64,000 bases of DNA. It comes from Shewanella litorisediminis (GTDB lineage: Bacteria; Pseudomonadota; Gammaproteobacteria; Enterobacterales; Shewanellaceae). Position numbers and translations under genes: made by a program. The notes under the pieces were generated by a model, which saw nothing but the letters and a program-made list of their open reading frames with translations, was not told where the DNA came from and did not search any database. How positions within the stretch are numbered: position 1 is the stretch's first letter; every line of letters begins with the position of its first letter. Positions 54,459 through 64,000 of this stretch are shown here, piece after piece. The stretch spans positions 3,325,501 to 3,389,500 of the forward strand of contig NZ_CP069213.1 of the NCBI RefSeq assembly GCF_016834455.1. Direction: 5' to 3'.

Positions 54459-56168
54459 TCAGGGCTTGGTCACAAAGCCGGTGTTAAATACCGGACCCTG
54501 CTCATTGATATCCATTCCCATCTGAACCTGCATCTTGTAGTCCTTGAGGGCTTCCAGCTCTTCCGGGATTTCTTCACCCGAGGCTTCCATCAGGGTCATC
54601 AAAGGTGCCAGCAAACGACCATAATCGGCCGACATGCCAAAAAGACCATTGGCAACCAGGGTCTCCCCCTTGAGGCTATCGGCCAGCTTCTGACTGCGCT
54701 CACCGGTATAAAGCACCAGGTGCTGACCACGCAGACCCAGTTTGGCAGACACGCCAAACTCCGTGGGGATAAAATCAGACAGGTCAACATCATCCCCTGA
54801 CTTGAGGTCGATTTGCCCCAGCATAGGTGCAAAGGGTTTTACCATGTCAAACAGGAATGCCGGGTCTTCGGCAGAGAGGCTCACCAGCGCATCCAGCTTC
54901 TTCACGCTGGGGGCGTCGTTGCCTACTTGCAGATCGTAGTCCAGTACGGCGGCGCCTATGCCTTTCACACCGTCGGCCATAGCCGTTGCCATGCCCAGCA
55001 TGGCCGGGTTGGCGGCTTCCATTTCGGTTTGCAGCTCTGCCAGAGGCTGACACTGCAAACGGGGCGACATAAAGTCGTTCCACACCTTATTCAGCGAAGG
55101 CGCCAGCTGGCCTACGTCCAGACCCAGCCCCATGGCCATTACGCTGTCACCGGGCTTTTGCACGTAACCGGCAATGTAGCCGCGCATCTTGTCCAGCGCC
55201 TTGATAACCACCTCATTGCGGGTTTCCAGCACCATTTTCATGTCCATGCTGGCTTGCTTGCTGTCCACCTTCATGGCGGTCAGACCGGCAACAGTCCGTG
55301 GCCAGTTGGCAGCAATGGCATTGAGCTCGGCTTGGCACTCGGGCGTACGCAGTTCCAGGAAGGGGTCCTCACCTGCCTTGGCGAACAGGCTCATCAATTG
55401 TTTGCCCAGCTGGTTATCGCCGGAAACAATCGCGCGCACCAACTCCTGATGGTTGATATAGCTGACGCTGTCATCCATAAAACCGTGGGTTTTAATGATA
55501 TCGGCCAGCAGTGTGGTGCCGGATAAGGGGTTGGTCACCTTGGTGACGCCCAGCGCATGCTCAAGCAACTTGGGATCCTGGAAGCTGGTATTGAGGGTGA
55601 CGCTCACCATGCCTTCACGATCGGCAATCACCAGCTCGACTTTGTCTTGGTCATTGGCATCAGACAGCAGATAGCTGCGGTAGCTCTGCCCGGCAACCGT
55701 GCCCTTGGTGTGTTGCCAACCACTGGCCTGCTCGGCCTCGTCCATTAACTTCCAGAAGGCTGCGGTATCGGCCACTTCCATACGGGCAACAGGTAACGCG
55801 CCCAGGGTATAAAAGAAACCACGGCTTTGCTCGCCAAGGCCGAAGCGCTTGAGCATGGCGGCCGGATCCTTGAGTCCTTCCACATAGGCCTTATACAGGT
55901 ATACGCCAAAGTGAACACTGGGCTCGGTGATCTCGTTCATCTCTTCCTGCAGCAGTGGACTTTGCGCCAGATGGGCCGAGTTGCCTGCAGTGGCAATCAG
56001 GTAGTCCTTGATGGGAAATGGCGTTAGCTGGCCCGAAAAAATCGGGGTGTCTGCGGGAATGTAGTCGAGGGCTGGATTGCTCAAGGCACCCTGGCCTTGC
56101 TGCTGGCTGTACCAATAGGCTCCCGCTCCGGCGGCGATTATGGCCACTGCTAGCGCAAGTTTTTTCAT
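54459..56168 (-). CDS. hypothetical exported/membrane-anchored protein
   Basis: A 569-residue protein, MKKLALAVAIIAAGAGAYWY then SQQQGQG, with an N-terminal hydrophobic segment that could be signal or anchor. The rest is soluble, with conserved-looking blocks: DYIPADTPIFSGQLTPFPIK, FFYTLGALPVARMEVADTAA, GMVSVTLNTSFQDPKLLEHA. I associate it with a conserved Shewanella family (DUF3352-like) but have no function to assign. It is monocistronic. Its 5' region (56169-56784) carries a long hairpin. Confidence 0.72.
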   Translation of the reverse strand: MKKLALAVAIIAAGAGAYWYSQQQGQGALSNPALDYIPADTPIFSGQLTPFPIKDYLIATAGNSAHLAQSPLLQEEMNEITEPSVHFGVYLYKAYVEGLKDPAAMLKRFGLGEQSRGFFYTLGALPVARMEVADTAAFWKLMDEAEQASGWQHTKGTVAGQSYRSYLLSDANDQDKVELVIADREGMVSVTLNTSFQDPKLLEHALGVTKVTNPLSGTTLLADIIKTHGFMDDSVSYINHQELVRAIVSGDNQLGKQLMSLFAKAGEDPFLELRTPECQAELNAIAANWPRTVAGLTAMKVDSKQASMDMKMVLETRNEVVIKALDKMRGYIAGYVQKPGDSVMAMGLGLDVGQLAPSLNKVWNDFMSPRLQCQPLAELQTEMEAANPAMLGMATAMADGVKGIGAAVLDYDLQVGNDAPSVKKLDALVSLSAEDPAFLFDMVKPFAPMLGQIDLKSGDDVDLSDFIPTEFGVSAKLGLRGQHLVLYTGERSQKLADSLKGETLVANGLFGMSADYGRLLAPLMTLMEASGEEIPEELEALKDYKMQVQMGMDINEQGPVFNTGFVTKP

Positions 56169-56316
56169 GGGAAGACTCCGTTCTGTGTCGAAAGTAAAAG
56201 TGCAGGCAAACCCGGACTCAATTCCTCAAGTCCGGCATCCCTTAGCCAGATAAAGGTTTAATGAATAAGGGAATAACCGGACAAAAGTAACACAGTAAGG
56301 AGAGAAAGTGGTAATA

Positions 56317-56355
56317 CCCCGGATAGCCCAGGAGGAGAGAAGGGGCTATCCGGGG
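56317..56355. repeat. 13-bp perfect hairpin with AGGAGGA loop
   Basis: CCCCGGATAGCCC (56317-56329) and GGGCTATCCGGGG (56343-56355) are exact reverse complements around a 13-base loop AGGAGGAGAGAAG. A shorter hairpin, CCGGACT/AGTCCGG, is at 56212-56235. No T run follows on either strand, so it is not a terminator. The gap to 56784 (616 bp in all) has no gene; TTATCCACA at 56654 resembles a DnaA box. Confidence 0.65.
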
Positions 56356-56733
56356 AAAAGCAATGATTGCCAAGCGCCAGCAAGTCAATCAACGAGCTTC
56401 GGCCACACAGGCCTGGTCTTCGAATTTCCACACCGCTTACAGAGGGCCAGCAAAGGGGTAACCAAGGCTCTGCGGGACTTACCCAACGGTGGTAACTCAA
56501 AACCATCTACGGGAACTTACAACTATAGCCCAAGTCTTAAATTTGTGAACAAGCTTGTGGAAAAAAATGTACAAAAGTTTTATAGCACCCAAGAAAGCCA
56601 GAACTTACCCATTAACTATCAATAGATTATAAAATACACACCTGTTGAAAACTTTATCCACACACTTTTACTATGGATAATAATGACCAGGGCTTATTCC
56701 CTGCGTAGCCATTCTGGTTTCAACGCACAGACA

Positions 56734-56762
56734 ATAAAAAAGGCTGCCGAAGCAGCCTTTGA
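56734..56762 (-). terminator. terminator of the TonB-dependent receptor gene
   Basis: On the minus strand GGCTGC and GCAGCC pair around TTCG, followed by TTTTTTATTG. It lies about 25 bp past the stop at 56785. Confidence 0.9.
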
Positions 56763-56784
56763 GCTTTCTATCACCTTCTGGTTA

Positions 56785-59331
56785 TCAGAAGTTGTAGTTC
56801 ACACGAGCGTAGTAATAGCCACCGTTGAATCCATAGGGCGAGGTAACTGGATAAGCAGCGCCTGCAATACCGGCCCATGGGTTATCGTCCGGGTAGGTAT
56901 CAAACAGGTTTTGCGCACCCACAGCAAGGCTCCAGTTGTCGTTGAAGTCATAACCGACTTCGGCGTCAAAGGTCACGGTAGCGCCGTTGTAGATAGGCAG
57001 TTCACCCTCTGAGTCCAGGTGGTCTTCATAGAACTTACCGTAGTAGTTCATCCGTACCATAGAGCGCAGATTGGCGCCCAGTTCCTGGGTCCAGGTCAGT
57101 GTACCCTTGTGATGTGGCAGCGCTTCTTCCAGCACCTTCACGCGAGCTTCACTGATGTTGTCAGGGTTGAAACTATCAACTGTGGTTTCGGTCCAGTTAT
57201 AGGCCAGTGCGAAGTTGGCACCATCCAGCCAGTCAGGCGCGTAGCTGGCAACCAAATCGACACCCTGGGTAGTGGTATCAAAGTCGTTGGTGAAGTAGAG
57301 CACCGAACTGTAGCTGTTGGCATCCAGCACGCCCTGAGCAATCAGCGCATCCTTGTCCGCCTGGGTCAGCTCCTGATTGGAACTCTGGGTGATGCGGTCT
57401 TCCAGGGTAATGTGGAAGAAATCCGCCGTCAGGAAGAACTCACCCACGGTGAGCACCGCTCCGAATGACAGGTTAACCGAGGTTTCCGGCTCCAGCGGTG
57501 TTGCCCCTTTCTGGATAGAGATGGGGTTGGTGGGTGGCAGGGTTGCCTGATCTTCCAGCTGACCACCGGAGAAAGCGGTAGTCACGTTACGCACATTGCT
57601 CTGGCCCACGGTAGGGGCGCGGAAACCTGTGCTGGCCGCAGCACGCAGCGAGAAGTCGTCCGTCACGTTATAGATGGAGCTCAGCTTCCAGTTGGTGGTT
57701 GAGCCGAAATCATCATAGTACTCGTAACGCAGGGCACCGGTGACCAGCCAGTTGTCGGTCAGATCGTGCTCGGCATCAAAGTATGCGGCGTAGTTATTGC
57801 GGCTCCATGAGCCTGAATCCTGGGGCTTAAAGCCGGGGAAGCCGTTGGAACCAATACCGAAGCCTTGGGTATACAGGGGGCCAATCTCGAAGGACGCTGG
57901 GTCGCCGTTGTAGATTTCAAAGGTTTCACGGCGGAATTCCAAACCGGCCGCAAAGCTCCATTCATCCACTTCAAAGTAGCTGAAATCCAGTGATGCGCCG
58001 CGCTCCATCTGCACATAACGACCAGGATTGAAGTTGGTAGGCGAATCAGGTCCCAGTGAGGCATTGACTGTGTTCTTGATGTAGAAATCGGCATCACTCT
58101 TACCGTAGCTGACACCAAAGTCATAGTTCAGGTTGTTCGCTGTGGTGCCTTTCACACCGGCGCTCAGGGAGGTGTCTTCAATCACACCACCAAAGCGTGG
58201 CGTAAAACCACCGGGGAACATTTCATTGAATACAAAGCAGTCAGGGTCGTTTTTCACCTGCTCCAGTGCCACTGGGTCGGGCACATTATTGGTAACTGTG
58301 ATGACAGGGCAATTACCTGACATATCGCCAGTCAAATCACCTACCAACAGTGTCTCACCATCATCACCGCTGTAAACGCCACCGCGGTTATTGGGATTAC
58401 GGAAGTAGAAACCGCCCTCTACATCACGGCGAGCCCAGTTACCAAACATATAAGCGCTTTGATTGGCATTGAGATCCAGGCCAGCGTTGAAGAAAAACTT
58501 AAAGTCGTCTTTGGTTTCCGGGGCGCCCCATACCTGAGCCGGATTGGCCACGGCACTGTTACCGGCGGCAATCAGATCTGTAGCATCATCACGCTGTACA
58601 CTGCGGCTGGTAGGATCGGCGGTTTTATACTCGGCGCTGACGTTAAAGAAACCGTTGTCAGTCAGGGGCATGCCCACGTTGGCAGCAATCATGGGGCTTG
58701 AGCCGTCACCTTCGTAAAACTCGCCGTAACGGGCTTCGATGGTGCCGCCTTCGGCATTGTCTTTCAGCTGGAAGTTAATCACGCCGGCAATGGCATCGGA
58801 GCCATACTGGGCCGCTGCGCCGTCACGCAGCACTTCAACCTGTTTGAGTGCAACGGCAGGAATCACAGAAATATCCGGGCCCTGGGCACCGTTGGACACA
58901 CCGCCACCGAGGAAAGAAATCACCGCAGCACGATGACGACGCTTACCGTTTAACAAAACCAAAGTATGATCCGGCGCCAGACCGCGCATGTTGGCAGGAC
59001 GCACCAGGGTTGCGGCATCGGAAATGGGCTGGGTGTTGACGTTATAAGAAGGAACCACCTTGCCAAGCAGGTCGTTCATGTCGGTAGTACCATTCTTGGT
59101 GAATTCTTCATTTCCTATGATGTCTACCGGCACCGGGGATTCGCCCACAGAGCGAGGTGCAGCGCGAGAACCCACTACGGCAATCTTTTCGATATTGTCG
59201 CTCGCCTGAGCCTCTTCCTGCGCTTCTTCGGCCCAGGCTGCACTTGCCCCCATAACCCCTGTCAAAGCCAGCGAGACTGCCAAGCTCAATGAGCTCAAGC
59301 CAAACTTTTTAGTGTCTTGTATGGTCATCAT
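56785..59331 (-). CDS. TonB-dependent receptor
   Basis: About 848 residues. Start M (59331) gives MMTIQDTKKFGLSSLSLAVS and a signal ending near SAAWA, then a TonB-box-like IEKIAVVGSRA, the plug (GESPVPVDIIGNEEFTKNG, LAPDHTLVLLNGKRRHRAAV, KQVEVLRDGAAAQYGSDAIA, GVINFQL) and a 22-strand barrel ending in ARVNYNF. It imports a ligand across the outer membrane by TonB energy. No Fur box is evident, so the ligand may not be iron-related. A fatty acyl-CoA ligase diverges from it across 397 bp. Confidence 0.93.
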   Translation of the reverse strand: MMTIQDTKKFGLSSLSLAVSLALTGVMGASAAWAEEAQEEAQASDNIEKIAVVGSRAAPRSVGESPVPVDIIGNEEFTKNGTTDMNDLLGKVVPSYNVNTQPISDAATLVRPANMRGLAPDHTLVLLNGKRRHRAAVISFLGGGVSNGAQGPDISVIPAVALKQVEVLRDGAAAQYGSDAIAGVINFQLKDNAEGGTIEARYGEFYEGDGSSPMIAANVGMPLTDNGFFNVSAEYKTADPTSRSVQRDDATDLIAAGNSAVANPAQVWGAPETKDDFKFFFNAGLDLNANQSAYMFGNWARRDVEGGFYFRNPNNRGGVYSGDDGETLLVGDLTGDMSGNCPVITVTNNVPDPVALEQVKNDPDCFVFNEMFPGGFTPRFGGVIEDTSLSAGVKGTTANNLNYDFGVSYGKSDADFYIKNTVNASLGPDSPTNFNPGRYVQMERGASLDFSYFEVDEWSFAAGLEFRRETFEIYNGDPASFEIGPLYTQGFGIGSNGFPGFKPQDSGSWSRNNYAAYFDAEHDLTDNWLVTGALRYEYYDDFGSTTNWKLSSIYNVTDDFSLRAAASTGFRAPTVGQSNVRNVTTAFSGGQLEDQATLPPTNPISIQKGATPLEPETSVNLSFGAVLTVGEFFLTADFFHITLEDRITQSSNQELTQADKDALIAQGVLDANSYSSVLYFTNDFDTTTQGVDLVASYAPDWLDGANFALAYNWTETTVDSFNPDNISEARVKVLEEALPHHKGTLTWTQELGANLRSMVRMNYYGKFYEDHLDSEGELPIYNGATVTFDAEVGYDFNDNWSLAVGAQNLFDTYPDDNPWAGIAGAAYPVTSPYGFNGGYYYARVNYNF

Positions 59332-59728
59332 CTTTGCTCTCAATTGATTATTATGTTTTTTATCTCTTCGGGACCTGTCGGCAACCATCCCGAAGGCACT
59401 TCTCAGGGACAGCAAAATTGTCCCAAGAACATTTCTATAACACTTTAGTACCGCATTCCATCACATTTTCTAACAATTTATTTAACATATAGACAACACA
59501 AATAAAATCAGCAATTTACTTAAGAGGTATTTTTCTGAACGGAATACTGATTAAAAATGAATCAAAAGTGCCAAAATTACCCATTGCCCCCTATGGCAAC
59601 CTCGCTGGAAATGACAGAGCCGTTCAGGATTTTTGGGTGGATGGAGGGATTGACCACAGCGGCATTGGCCGCCTAAGCTGGGTGTCTATCCCCGGAGCTG
59701 CAATGCCTTCATCAGCAGGAATACTGGC
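59332..59728. promoter_or_regulatory. divergent receptor / acyl-CoA ligase intergenic region
   Basis: This 397-bp gap is AT-rich in its first half (about 59430-59580). I see no palindromic fatty-acid regulator site and no gene, and list it only to account for the space. Confidence 0.35.
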
Positions 59729-61324
59729 ATGTTAAATAACGATAATAATCAGCTGGATTTACACGAATACGCCTCATTGGTTGATCTGTTCACCAACGCC
59801 TGCAAACGCTTTGGAGATAAGCCGGCGTTTGCCTGTTTGGGCAAAAGCCACAGTTTCAACGAGATAGATAAGCTGTCGACGGATTTCGCTGCCTTTTTGC
59901 AACACCACACCCAGTTGCAACCCGGGGATAAGGTTGCTATTCAGCTCCCCAACCTCACCCAGTTTGTGATTGCCGCTTATGGCGTACTCAAGGCCGGCAT
60001 GGTGCTGGTAAACACCAATCCGCTGTACACAGAGCGTGAGCTGATTCATCAGTTTAAAGACTCCGGGGCTCGGGTGTTGGTGGTGCTTTCCGATCTGCTG
60101 CCCACCTTGGCCAAGGTCGTGGCTGAAACCCCTATTGAGCTGGTGATATCCACCCATGCACTGGATCTGGTCAGCCCGCAGATACAACCCAAAACCGGGC
60201 TGAAAAACATCGATTTTCTTAAAGCCCTGGAACTTGGCAGCCAGGAAAACTGCCAGCCGGTTGCCGCCAATCACGGCACACTGGCGGCATTGCAGTACAC
60301 AGGCGGCACCACAGGGCTCTCCAAGGGGGCCATGCTGAGCCACGGCAACCTGATAGCCAATGCCCTCCAGTGCCGCGACCGTCTTGCCGGCGTTATCACC
60401 CCGGGTGAGGATATCTTTGTTGCCCCCCTGCCCATCTACCATATCTATGCTTTTTTGGTAAATCTGGTGCTCTTTTTCGAGCAGGGTGCCTGCTCTGTAC
60501 TCATCCCCAATCCAAGGGATATTCCGGCGCTGATTAAAACCCTGGCAAAATACCCCTTCACGGGATTTGCCGGGCTCAACACCCTGTTTGTTGCCCTGTG
60601 CCATCAGGCAGAGTTCCGCGCGCTGGATTTCAGTCATCTGAAACTCACTATTTCTGGCGGTACAGCCCTGACCGAGGCCGCAGCCAGCCTGTGGCAGCAG
60701 ACCACAGGCTGCACCATCAGCGAAGGCTATGGTCTGTCAGAAACCTCACCCGTGATTACCTTAAACCAGCCCGGTTCCGAGCGGCTGGGCACCATAGGCC
60801 GGCCGGTGCTGGCCACCGAAGTGCTTATTCTGAATGAAGATGAAACCCCGGTGCCCATCGGGCAAGCGGGAGAGTTGGCGGTGCGTGGGCCACAGGTGAT
60901 GTCTGGCTACTGGCAACAAGCTGATGAAACTGCGCGGGTGTTCACCAAGGATGGATTTTTCAAGACCGGCGATATTGCCATTGCCGAGCCCGACGGCTGT
61001 TATCGCATAGTGGATCGCAAAAAAGACATGATTATTGTCTCGGGCTTTAATGTGTATCCCAATGAGGTGGAGAACGTATTGGCCAGTCACCCTTCGGTGC
61101 TGGAATGCGCTGTGATTGGTGTGGCCGATGAGCGCAGCGGCGAAGCAGTGAAAGCCGTTATCGTGCTCAAGCCATCGGAGAATGCCGATGAGGCCGAGGC
61201 CGCCATCACCGCCCATTGCAAGGCCAACCTCGCCGGCTACAAACAGCCCAAACACATTGAATTTGCTGCATCGCTGCCAAAAAGCACCGTGGGGAAAATA
61301 TTGCGCCGCGCGCTTAGAAGCTGA
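59729..61324 (+). CDS. long-chain fatty acid CoA ligase (FadD-like)
   Basis: A 531-residue adenylate-forming enzyme. The AMP loop LQYTGGTTGLSKGAMLSHGN is at about 187-206, YGLSETSPVITLN is the adenine motif, and GDIAIAEPDGCYRIVDRKKD, the hinge, and a final KSTVGKILRRALR with the catalytic Lys follow. The long-chain type is inferred from overall similarity to FadD. It activates fatty acids as acyl-AMP then acyl-CoA. ATG at 59729. It ends before a bidirectional terminator. Confidence 0.93.
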   Translation: MLNNDNNQLDLHEYASLVDLFTNACKRFGDKPAFACLGKSHSFNEIDKLSTDFAAFLQHHTQLQPGDKVAIQLPNLTQFVIAAYGVLKAGMVLVNTNPLYTERELIHQFKDSGARVLVVLSDLLPTLAKVVAETPIELVISTHALDLVSPQIQPKTGLKNIDFLKALELGSQENCQPVAANHGTLAALQYTGGTTGLSKGAMLSHGNLIANALQCRDRLAGVITPGEDIFVAPLPIYHIYAFLVNLVLFFEQGACSVLIPNPRDIPALIKTLAKYPFTGFAGLNTLFVALCHQAEFRALDFSHLKLTISGGTALTEAAASLWQQTTGCTISEGYGLSETSPVITLNQPGSERLGTIGRPVLATEVLILNEDETPVPIGQAGELAVRGPQVMSGYWQQADETARVFTKDGFFKTGDIAIAEPDGCYRIVDRKKDMIIVSGFNVYPNEVENVLASHPSVLECAVIGVADERSGEAVKAVIVLKPSENADEAEAAITAHCKANLAGYKQPKHIEFAASLPKSTVGKILRRALRS

Positions 61325-61375
61325 GTCGGAAGCGGTAGCCAACGCCTGGCTCGATACCAAGAGCCAGCCCCGCCA

Positions 61376-61413
61376 ACAAAAACACCTCGTGATTCACGAG
61401 GTGTTTTTGTTGG
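61376..61413. terminator. bidirectional terminator
   Basis: CAACAAAAACACCTCGTG and its complement CACGAGGTGTTTTTGTTG meet around ATT, between convergent genes. Confidence 0.93.
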
Positions 61414-61459
61414 CACAGTCAATGTGACAGAGGCGCTGTTTCGAATATCAGGCACACTC

Positions 61460-62746
61460 TCAGAGCAGCAGTCCCCACATCTCATGGGTCTCCCGCGACA
61501 GGGCCTCACGAAAATCCGGGTGGGCAATATCAATTAAGGAACGGGCCCGCTCTCGAATCGATTTACCACGCATATAGGCCACACCGAATTCGGTCACTAT
61601 ATAGTGCACATGGGCACGGGTGGTGACCACCCCAGCCCCCGGAGACAAGACTGTGCTGATGCGGGATAGCTTGCCACCGGCTGCCGTGCTCGGCATGGCA
61701 ATCACAGAGCGGCCCCCCTCAGAGAGCCCGGCGCCGCGGATAAAGTCCATCTGGCCACCCACACCGGAATAAATCCGGGTACCTATGGAGTCGGCGCATA
61801 CCTGACCTGTTACATCCACCTGCAGCGCCGAGTTAATGGCCATCACCTGCGGATTACGGCGAATAATGGCAGTGTCATTGACCTGCTCTATATCCAAAAA
61901 GGCCACCTGGGGATTGTCATCCACAAAGTCATACAGCCTGCGGCTACCCAGGGCAAACCCCGTCACCAGCTTGCCGGTGGCAAAGCGTTTACGGCTGTTA
62001 TCCACCACACCGCGCTCCACCAGGCTCAAGATGCCGTCGGAAAACAGCTCCGTATGTACCCCAAGGTGCTGGTGATTGCCAAGGCACCCCAGCACGGCAT
62101 CGGGAATACCGCCAATCCCCATCTGCAGACAGTCGCCGTCGCGCACCAGTGCCGCCACATTGCGACCAATGGCCTGACTCACGGCATCTGTGGTGGCAAG
62201 GGCATGTTCCGGCAGCTCCATGGGGGCTTCAAACACGGCGTCAAAACGGGTCAGCGGAAGAAAACTGTCGCCGTGGGTGCGGGGCATGCGGGGGTTGATG
62301 TGGGCAATAATCTTGCCCGCCACCTCACAGGCGGCTCGGGTCGCCTCCACCGAAATCCCCAGGGAGCACATGCCATGCTTATCCGGCGGGGACACCTGCA
62401 CTATGGCAGTGTCGATACGCTGCTCACGGCGGCGAAAAAGCTTTGGCACCTCAGACAGAAACACCGGCACATAGTCGGCACGGGCACTGGCGAGCAATTC
62501 CCGGGTCGGCTTGCCACCAAAATAGCAGCGATGGCGTAAATGCCCCTCAAGCTCAGGGCCACTCAGGCACTCGGCATGCTCGGTATGCAATTGTAATAAC
62601 GTAAGGTTGGTGCGGGTCAGCGCATGTTTGGCCAGGGCCTCCAACAAGAGTCTTGGCGTCGCCCCCATGGAGTGGGTCCAGATGAATTCGTCATTATCGA
62701 TTAACGATACCGCCTCCAGGGCAGTAGCACAGTACTTGGGGACCAT
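61460..62746 (-). CDS. acetyl-CoA hydrolase/transferase-family protein
   Basis: A 428-residue enzyme of the family of 4-hydroxybutyrate and acetate CoA-transferases: DNDEFIWTHSMGATPRLLLE, VSPPDKHGMCSLGISVEATR, MGIGGIPDAVLGCLG, SGVGGQMDFIRGAGLSEGG and GVVTTRAHVHYIVTEFGVAY. The catalytic Glu should be in the HTELFSDGI segment. It transfers CoA between acids, or hydrolyses acetyl-CoA. Reaction not fixed by sequence. Upstream 62747-63271 shows nothing recognisable. Confidence 0.88.
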   Translation of the reverse strand: MVPKYCATALEAVSLIDNDEFIWTHSMGATPRLLLEALAKHALTRTNLTLLQLHTEHAECLSGPELEGHLRHRCYFGGKPTRELLASARADYVPVFLSEVPKLFRRREQRIDTAIVQVSPPDKHGMCSLGISVEATRAACEVAGKIIAHINPRMPRTHGDSFLPLTRFDAVFEAPMELPEHALATTDAVSQAIGRNVAALVRDGDCLQMGIGGIPDAVLGCLGNHQHLGVHTELFSDGILSLVERGVVDNSRKRFATGKLVTGFALGSRRLYDFVDDNPQVAFLDIEQVNDTAIIRRNPQVMAINSALQVDVTGQVCADSIGTRIYSGVGGQMDFIRGAGLSEGGRSVIAMPSTAAGGKLSRISTVLSPGAGVVTTRAHVHYIVTEFGVAYMRGKSIRERARSLIDIAHPDFREALSRETHEMWGLLL

Positions 62747-63271
62747 CGGGCTTCCTTGATGAATCAGACATTGCTGTTATAGCAGCAAATTTCCCCCATC
62801 ATCCCGACACAGATCATGTTTTGGCCGGCTAAACGCCCGAAATCCAAAACACAGACATGAGGCAACTTATGTCGGTCAAGGGGTAACGGACGGCGCGGCC
62901 CCAAACAGCCCGTACAGCAGGCCATCCCTGATAGCCAATAGCTGTTGCCATTCAATGGTGGCAAACTGCTGGCCTGAACAAATCCTATCAGGAGCCATTT
63001 ATCCCCGCCGTTCAGCAGTTAGTGTTCCTCACTACCCCAAGCGCATAATTTTATTACCTAAAAGTTTAAAAGTGCTCCTGAAACGCCGCAGATTCAGGTT
63101 TCAAAGTCACTCCCATGGGACGTTAATACTGAGTTAACTGTGATCTGAGCCGCAGAATTTTTAGCCAAGCTGTGCCACAAAAACCTTTGGCAATTGGTTA
63201 ATTTTTAAACAAAAGATCCATTCCCTTTGCCTGTTAACGCCCCCGAAAGCTGCCGATAGAGGGAGATTGTC

Positions 63272-64000
63272 ATGCTGAAGAAAGTGAGCCGACTCGATTA
63301 CTTTACCCTGCAGGTATTTATCGGACTGGTTGAACTTAAAAGCGGCAGTGCGGTGGCCGAGCGATTGCGTACCACTCAGTCCAAGGTGAGCCGCAGCCTG
63401 ACCTGCCTGCGGGAGGTGCTGGAAGACGAACTCTTTATCCGTCAGCAATATGGCTTCGAACCCAATCAGGTGGCCGTCACCATCTATCCCATGGTCAAGA
63501 CCATAGTGGAACAGTACGACAAGATAGTGGCCGCCACCATAGACAGGGGGGCTGAGCCCTATCAGCTCAGCGTCGCCACCTATGAGCAGTGGTCGCTGAT
63601 GGCAATGAACTGCGTGCACAACACCTGTCACTGCATCGAGGGTGGGGTCAGCATCAATATTCAGCCCTGGACCGACAAAATCAACCAACGCCTGTGTCAG
63701 GGCAAGGTCGACTGCAGCATCTCCACCGAACCCATCAATCACCCCATGGTGAACAACTTTAAGCTGGGGGACATCACCCACTTCTTCATCGTCGCCCGCC
63801 GTGGCCATCCAATCTTAACCAGCGACGACCCCTTAAAGCAGATGTTCAACTACCATATCGCCCTGGTGAACACCAACCTGCAGGAGCAGGAGCCTCACCC
63901 CATAGAGCTGTATGCCAAAGCCAGAAAGATTGATATCCGCGTGGCCCTCAAGAGCCCGAGCCTGAGGATGCTGGTGGATCATGTCAGTCACAGCGAGGAT
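63272..64000 (+). CDS. LysR-family transcriptional regulator, 5' part
   Basis: The first 243 codons are in the window; the gene continues right. ATG at 63272 has GAGGGAGA upstream. The N-terminus LDYFTLQVFIGLVELKSGSA, VAERLRTTQSKVSRSLTCLR, EVLEDELFIRQQYGF is a LysR winged helix-turn-helix, with an effector domain after it. It may regulate genes beyond the right edge; the neighbour at 62746 runs away from it. Confidence 0.88.
   Translation, partial: MLKKVSRLDYFTLQVFIGLVELKSGSAVAERLRTTQSKVSRSLTCLREVLEDELFIRQQYGFEPNQVAVTIYPMVKTIVEQYDKIVAATIDRGAEPYQLSVATYEQWSLMAMNCVHNTCHCIEGGVSINIQPWTDKINQRLCQGKVDCSISTEPINHPMVNNFKLGDITHFFIVARRGHPILTSDDPLKQMFNYHIALVNTNLQEQEPHPIELYAKARKIDIRVALKSPSLRMLVDHVSHSED

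Noticed and set aside
56650..56690. Replication origin (TTATCCACA and TATGGATAA)
   Set aside because: Only one perfect DnaA box and one near match are present; no AT-rich unwinding repeats, and no dnaA, gidA or parAB nearby.
62764..62964. 66-codon minus-strand frame upstream of the CoA-transferase-family gene
   Set aside because: No ribosome site, no recognisable composition, and it occupies an ordinary promoter gap.

Overview
The window reads as chromosomal DNA of a marine or aquatic gammaproteobacterium, most likely a Shewanella. This is an inference from the gene set: pntAB, hemG, csgEFG, a DUF2986 microprotein, prfB with its recoding site, two TonB-dependent receptors and a cys cluster built around an SLC13-type transporter. 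Almost all of it is ordinary, moderately GC-rich, tightly packed chromosome. Two visibly AT-rich genes (5039-6184 and 43857-45087) sit beside related copies of a hairpin-rich intergenic repeat and look acquired. No rRNA, tRNA, CRISPR array, prophage or intact insertion sequence was recognised.

Layout. 0-5 kb: 5' part of cysJ (minus) diverging from pntAB. 5-14.3 kb: an AT-rich secreted-protein gene, a Spo0M-like gene, a LysR/DoxX divergent pair, a POT-like transporter, a lipoprotein, a universal stress protein, a STAS-like protein, and an aldehyde dehydrogenase-TetR operon with a palindromic operator. 14.4-16 kb: csgG, csgF and csgE. 16.1-23.65 kb: a six-gene efflux and two-component operon on the minus strand (membrane fusion protein, ABC ATPase, two FtsX-type permeases, NtrC-family regulator, histidine kinase), plus a 36-residue membrane microprotein. 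It is preceded by a near-consensus sigma-54 promoter and three AGTGTCCGC boxes spaced exactly 20 bp apart. 23.9-33.4 kb: a MAPEG protein, an alpha/beta hydrolase, a TonB-domain lipoprotein, a BtuF-like binding protein, pyrC, small lipoproteins, a ribbon-helix-helix/SPFH pair with a tandem palindromic operator, a Fur-boxed siderophore receptor with a frameshift in its signal peptide, and a HEAT-repeat lipoprotein.

33.5-43.5 kb: lysS and prfB (with programmed frameshift), a pentapeptide-repeat potassium channel, a chemotaxis receptor, a cytochrome b561-like gene overlapping hemG, an MFS transporter, a DUF2806/TIGR03899-like protein and a DUF2986 microprotein. 43.5-45.65 kb: the second accessory patch, holding a HEPN-like gene with an A8 frameshift tract between two structured repeats. 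45.6-51.3 kb: sulfate assimilation (cobA-cysD-cysN-SLC13-cysC), which works with cysJ at the left edge to take sulfate through APS and PAPS towards sulfide; siroheme made through CobA is the cofactor of sulfite reductase. 51.6-64 kb: phospholipase A, an S41-like protein, an exported protein, a large TonB-dependent receptor, a fatty acyl-CoA ligase, an acetyl-CoA hydrolase/transferase-family enzyme and the 5' part of a LysR regulator.

The most notable observations are the sigma-54/enhancer architecture in front of the self-contained efflux/two-component operon, the frame-interrupting A8 tract in the HEPN-like gene, three short-unit tandem arrays (7, 7 and 8 bp, all GGG-based) each lying just after a stop codon, and the interspersed repeat family at both accessory genes. 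All function calls come from reading motifs and remembered family features; no database search was run.
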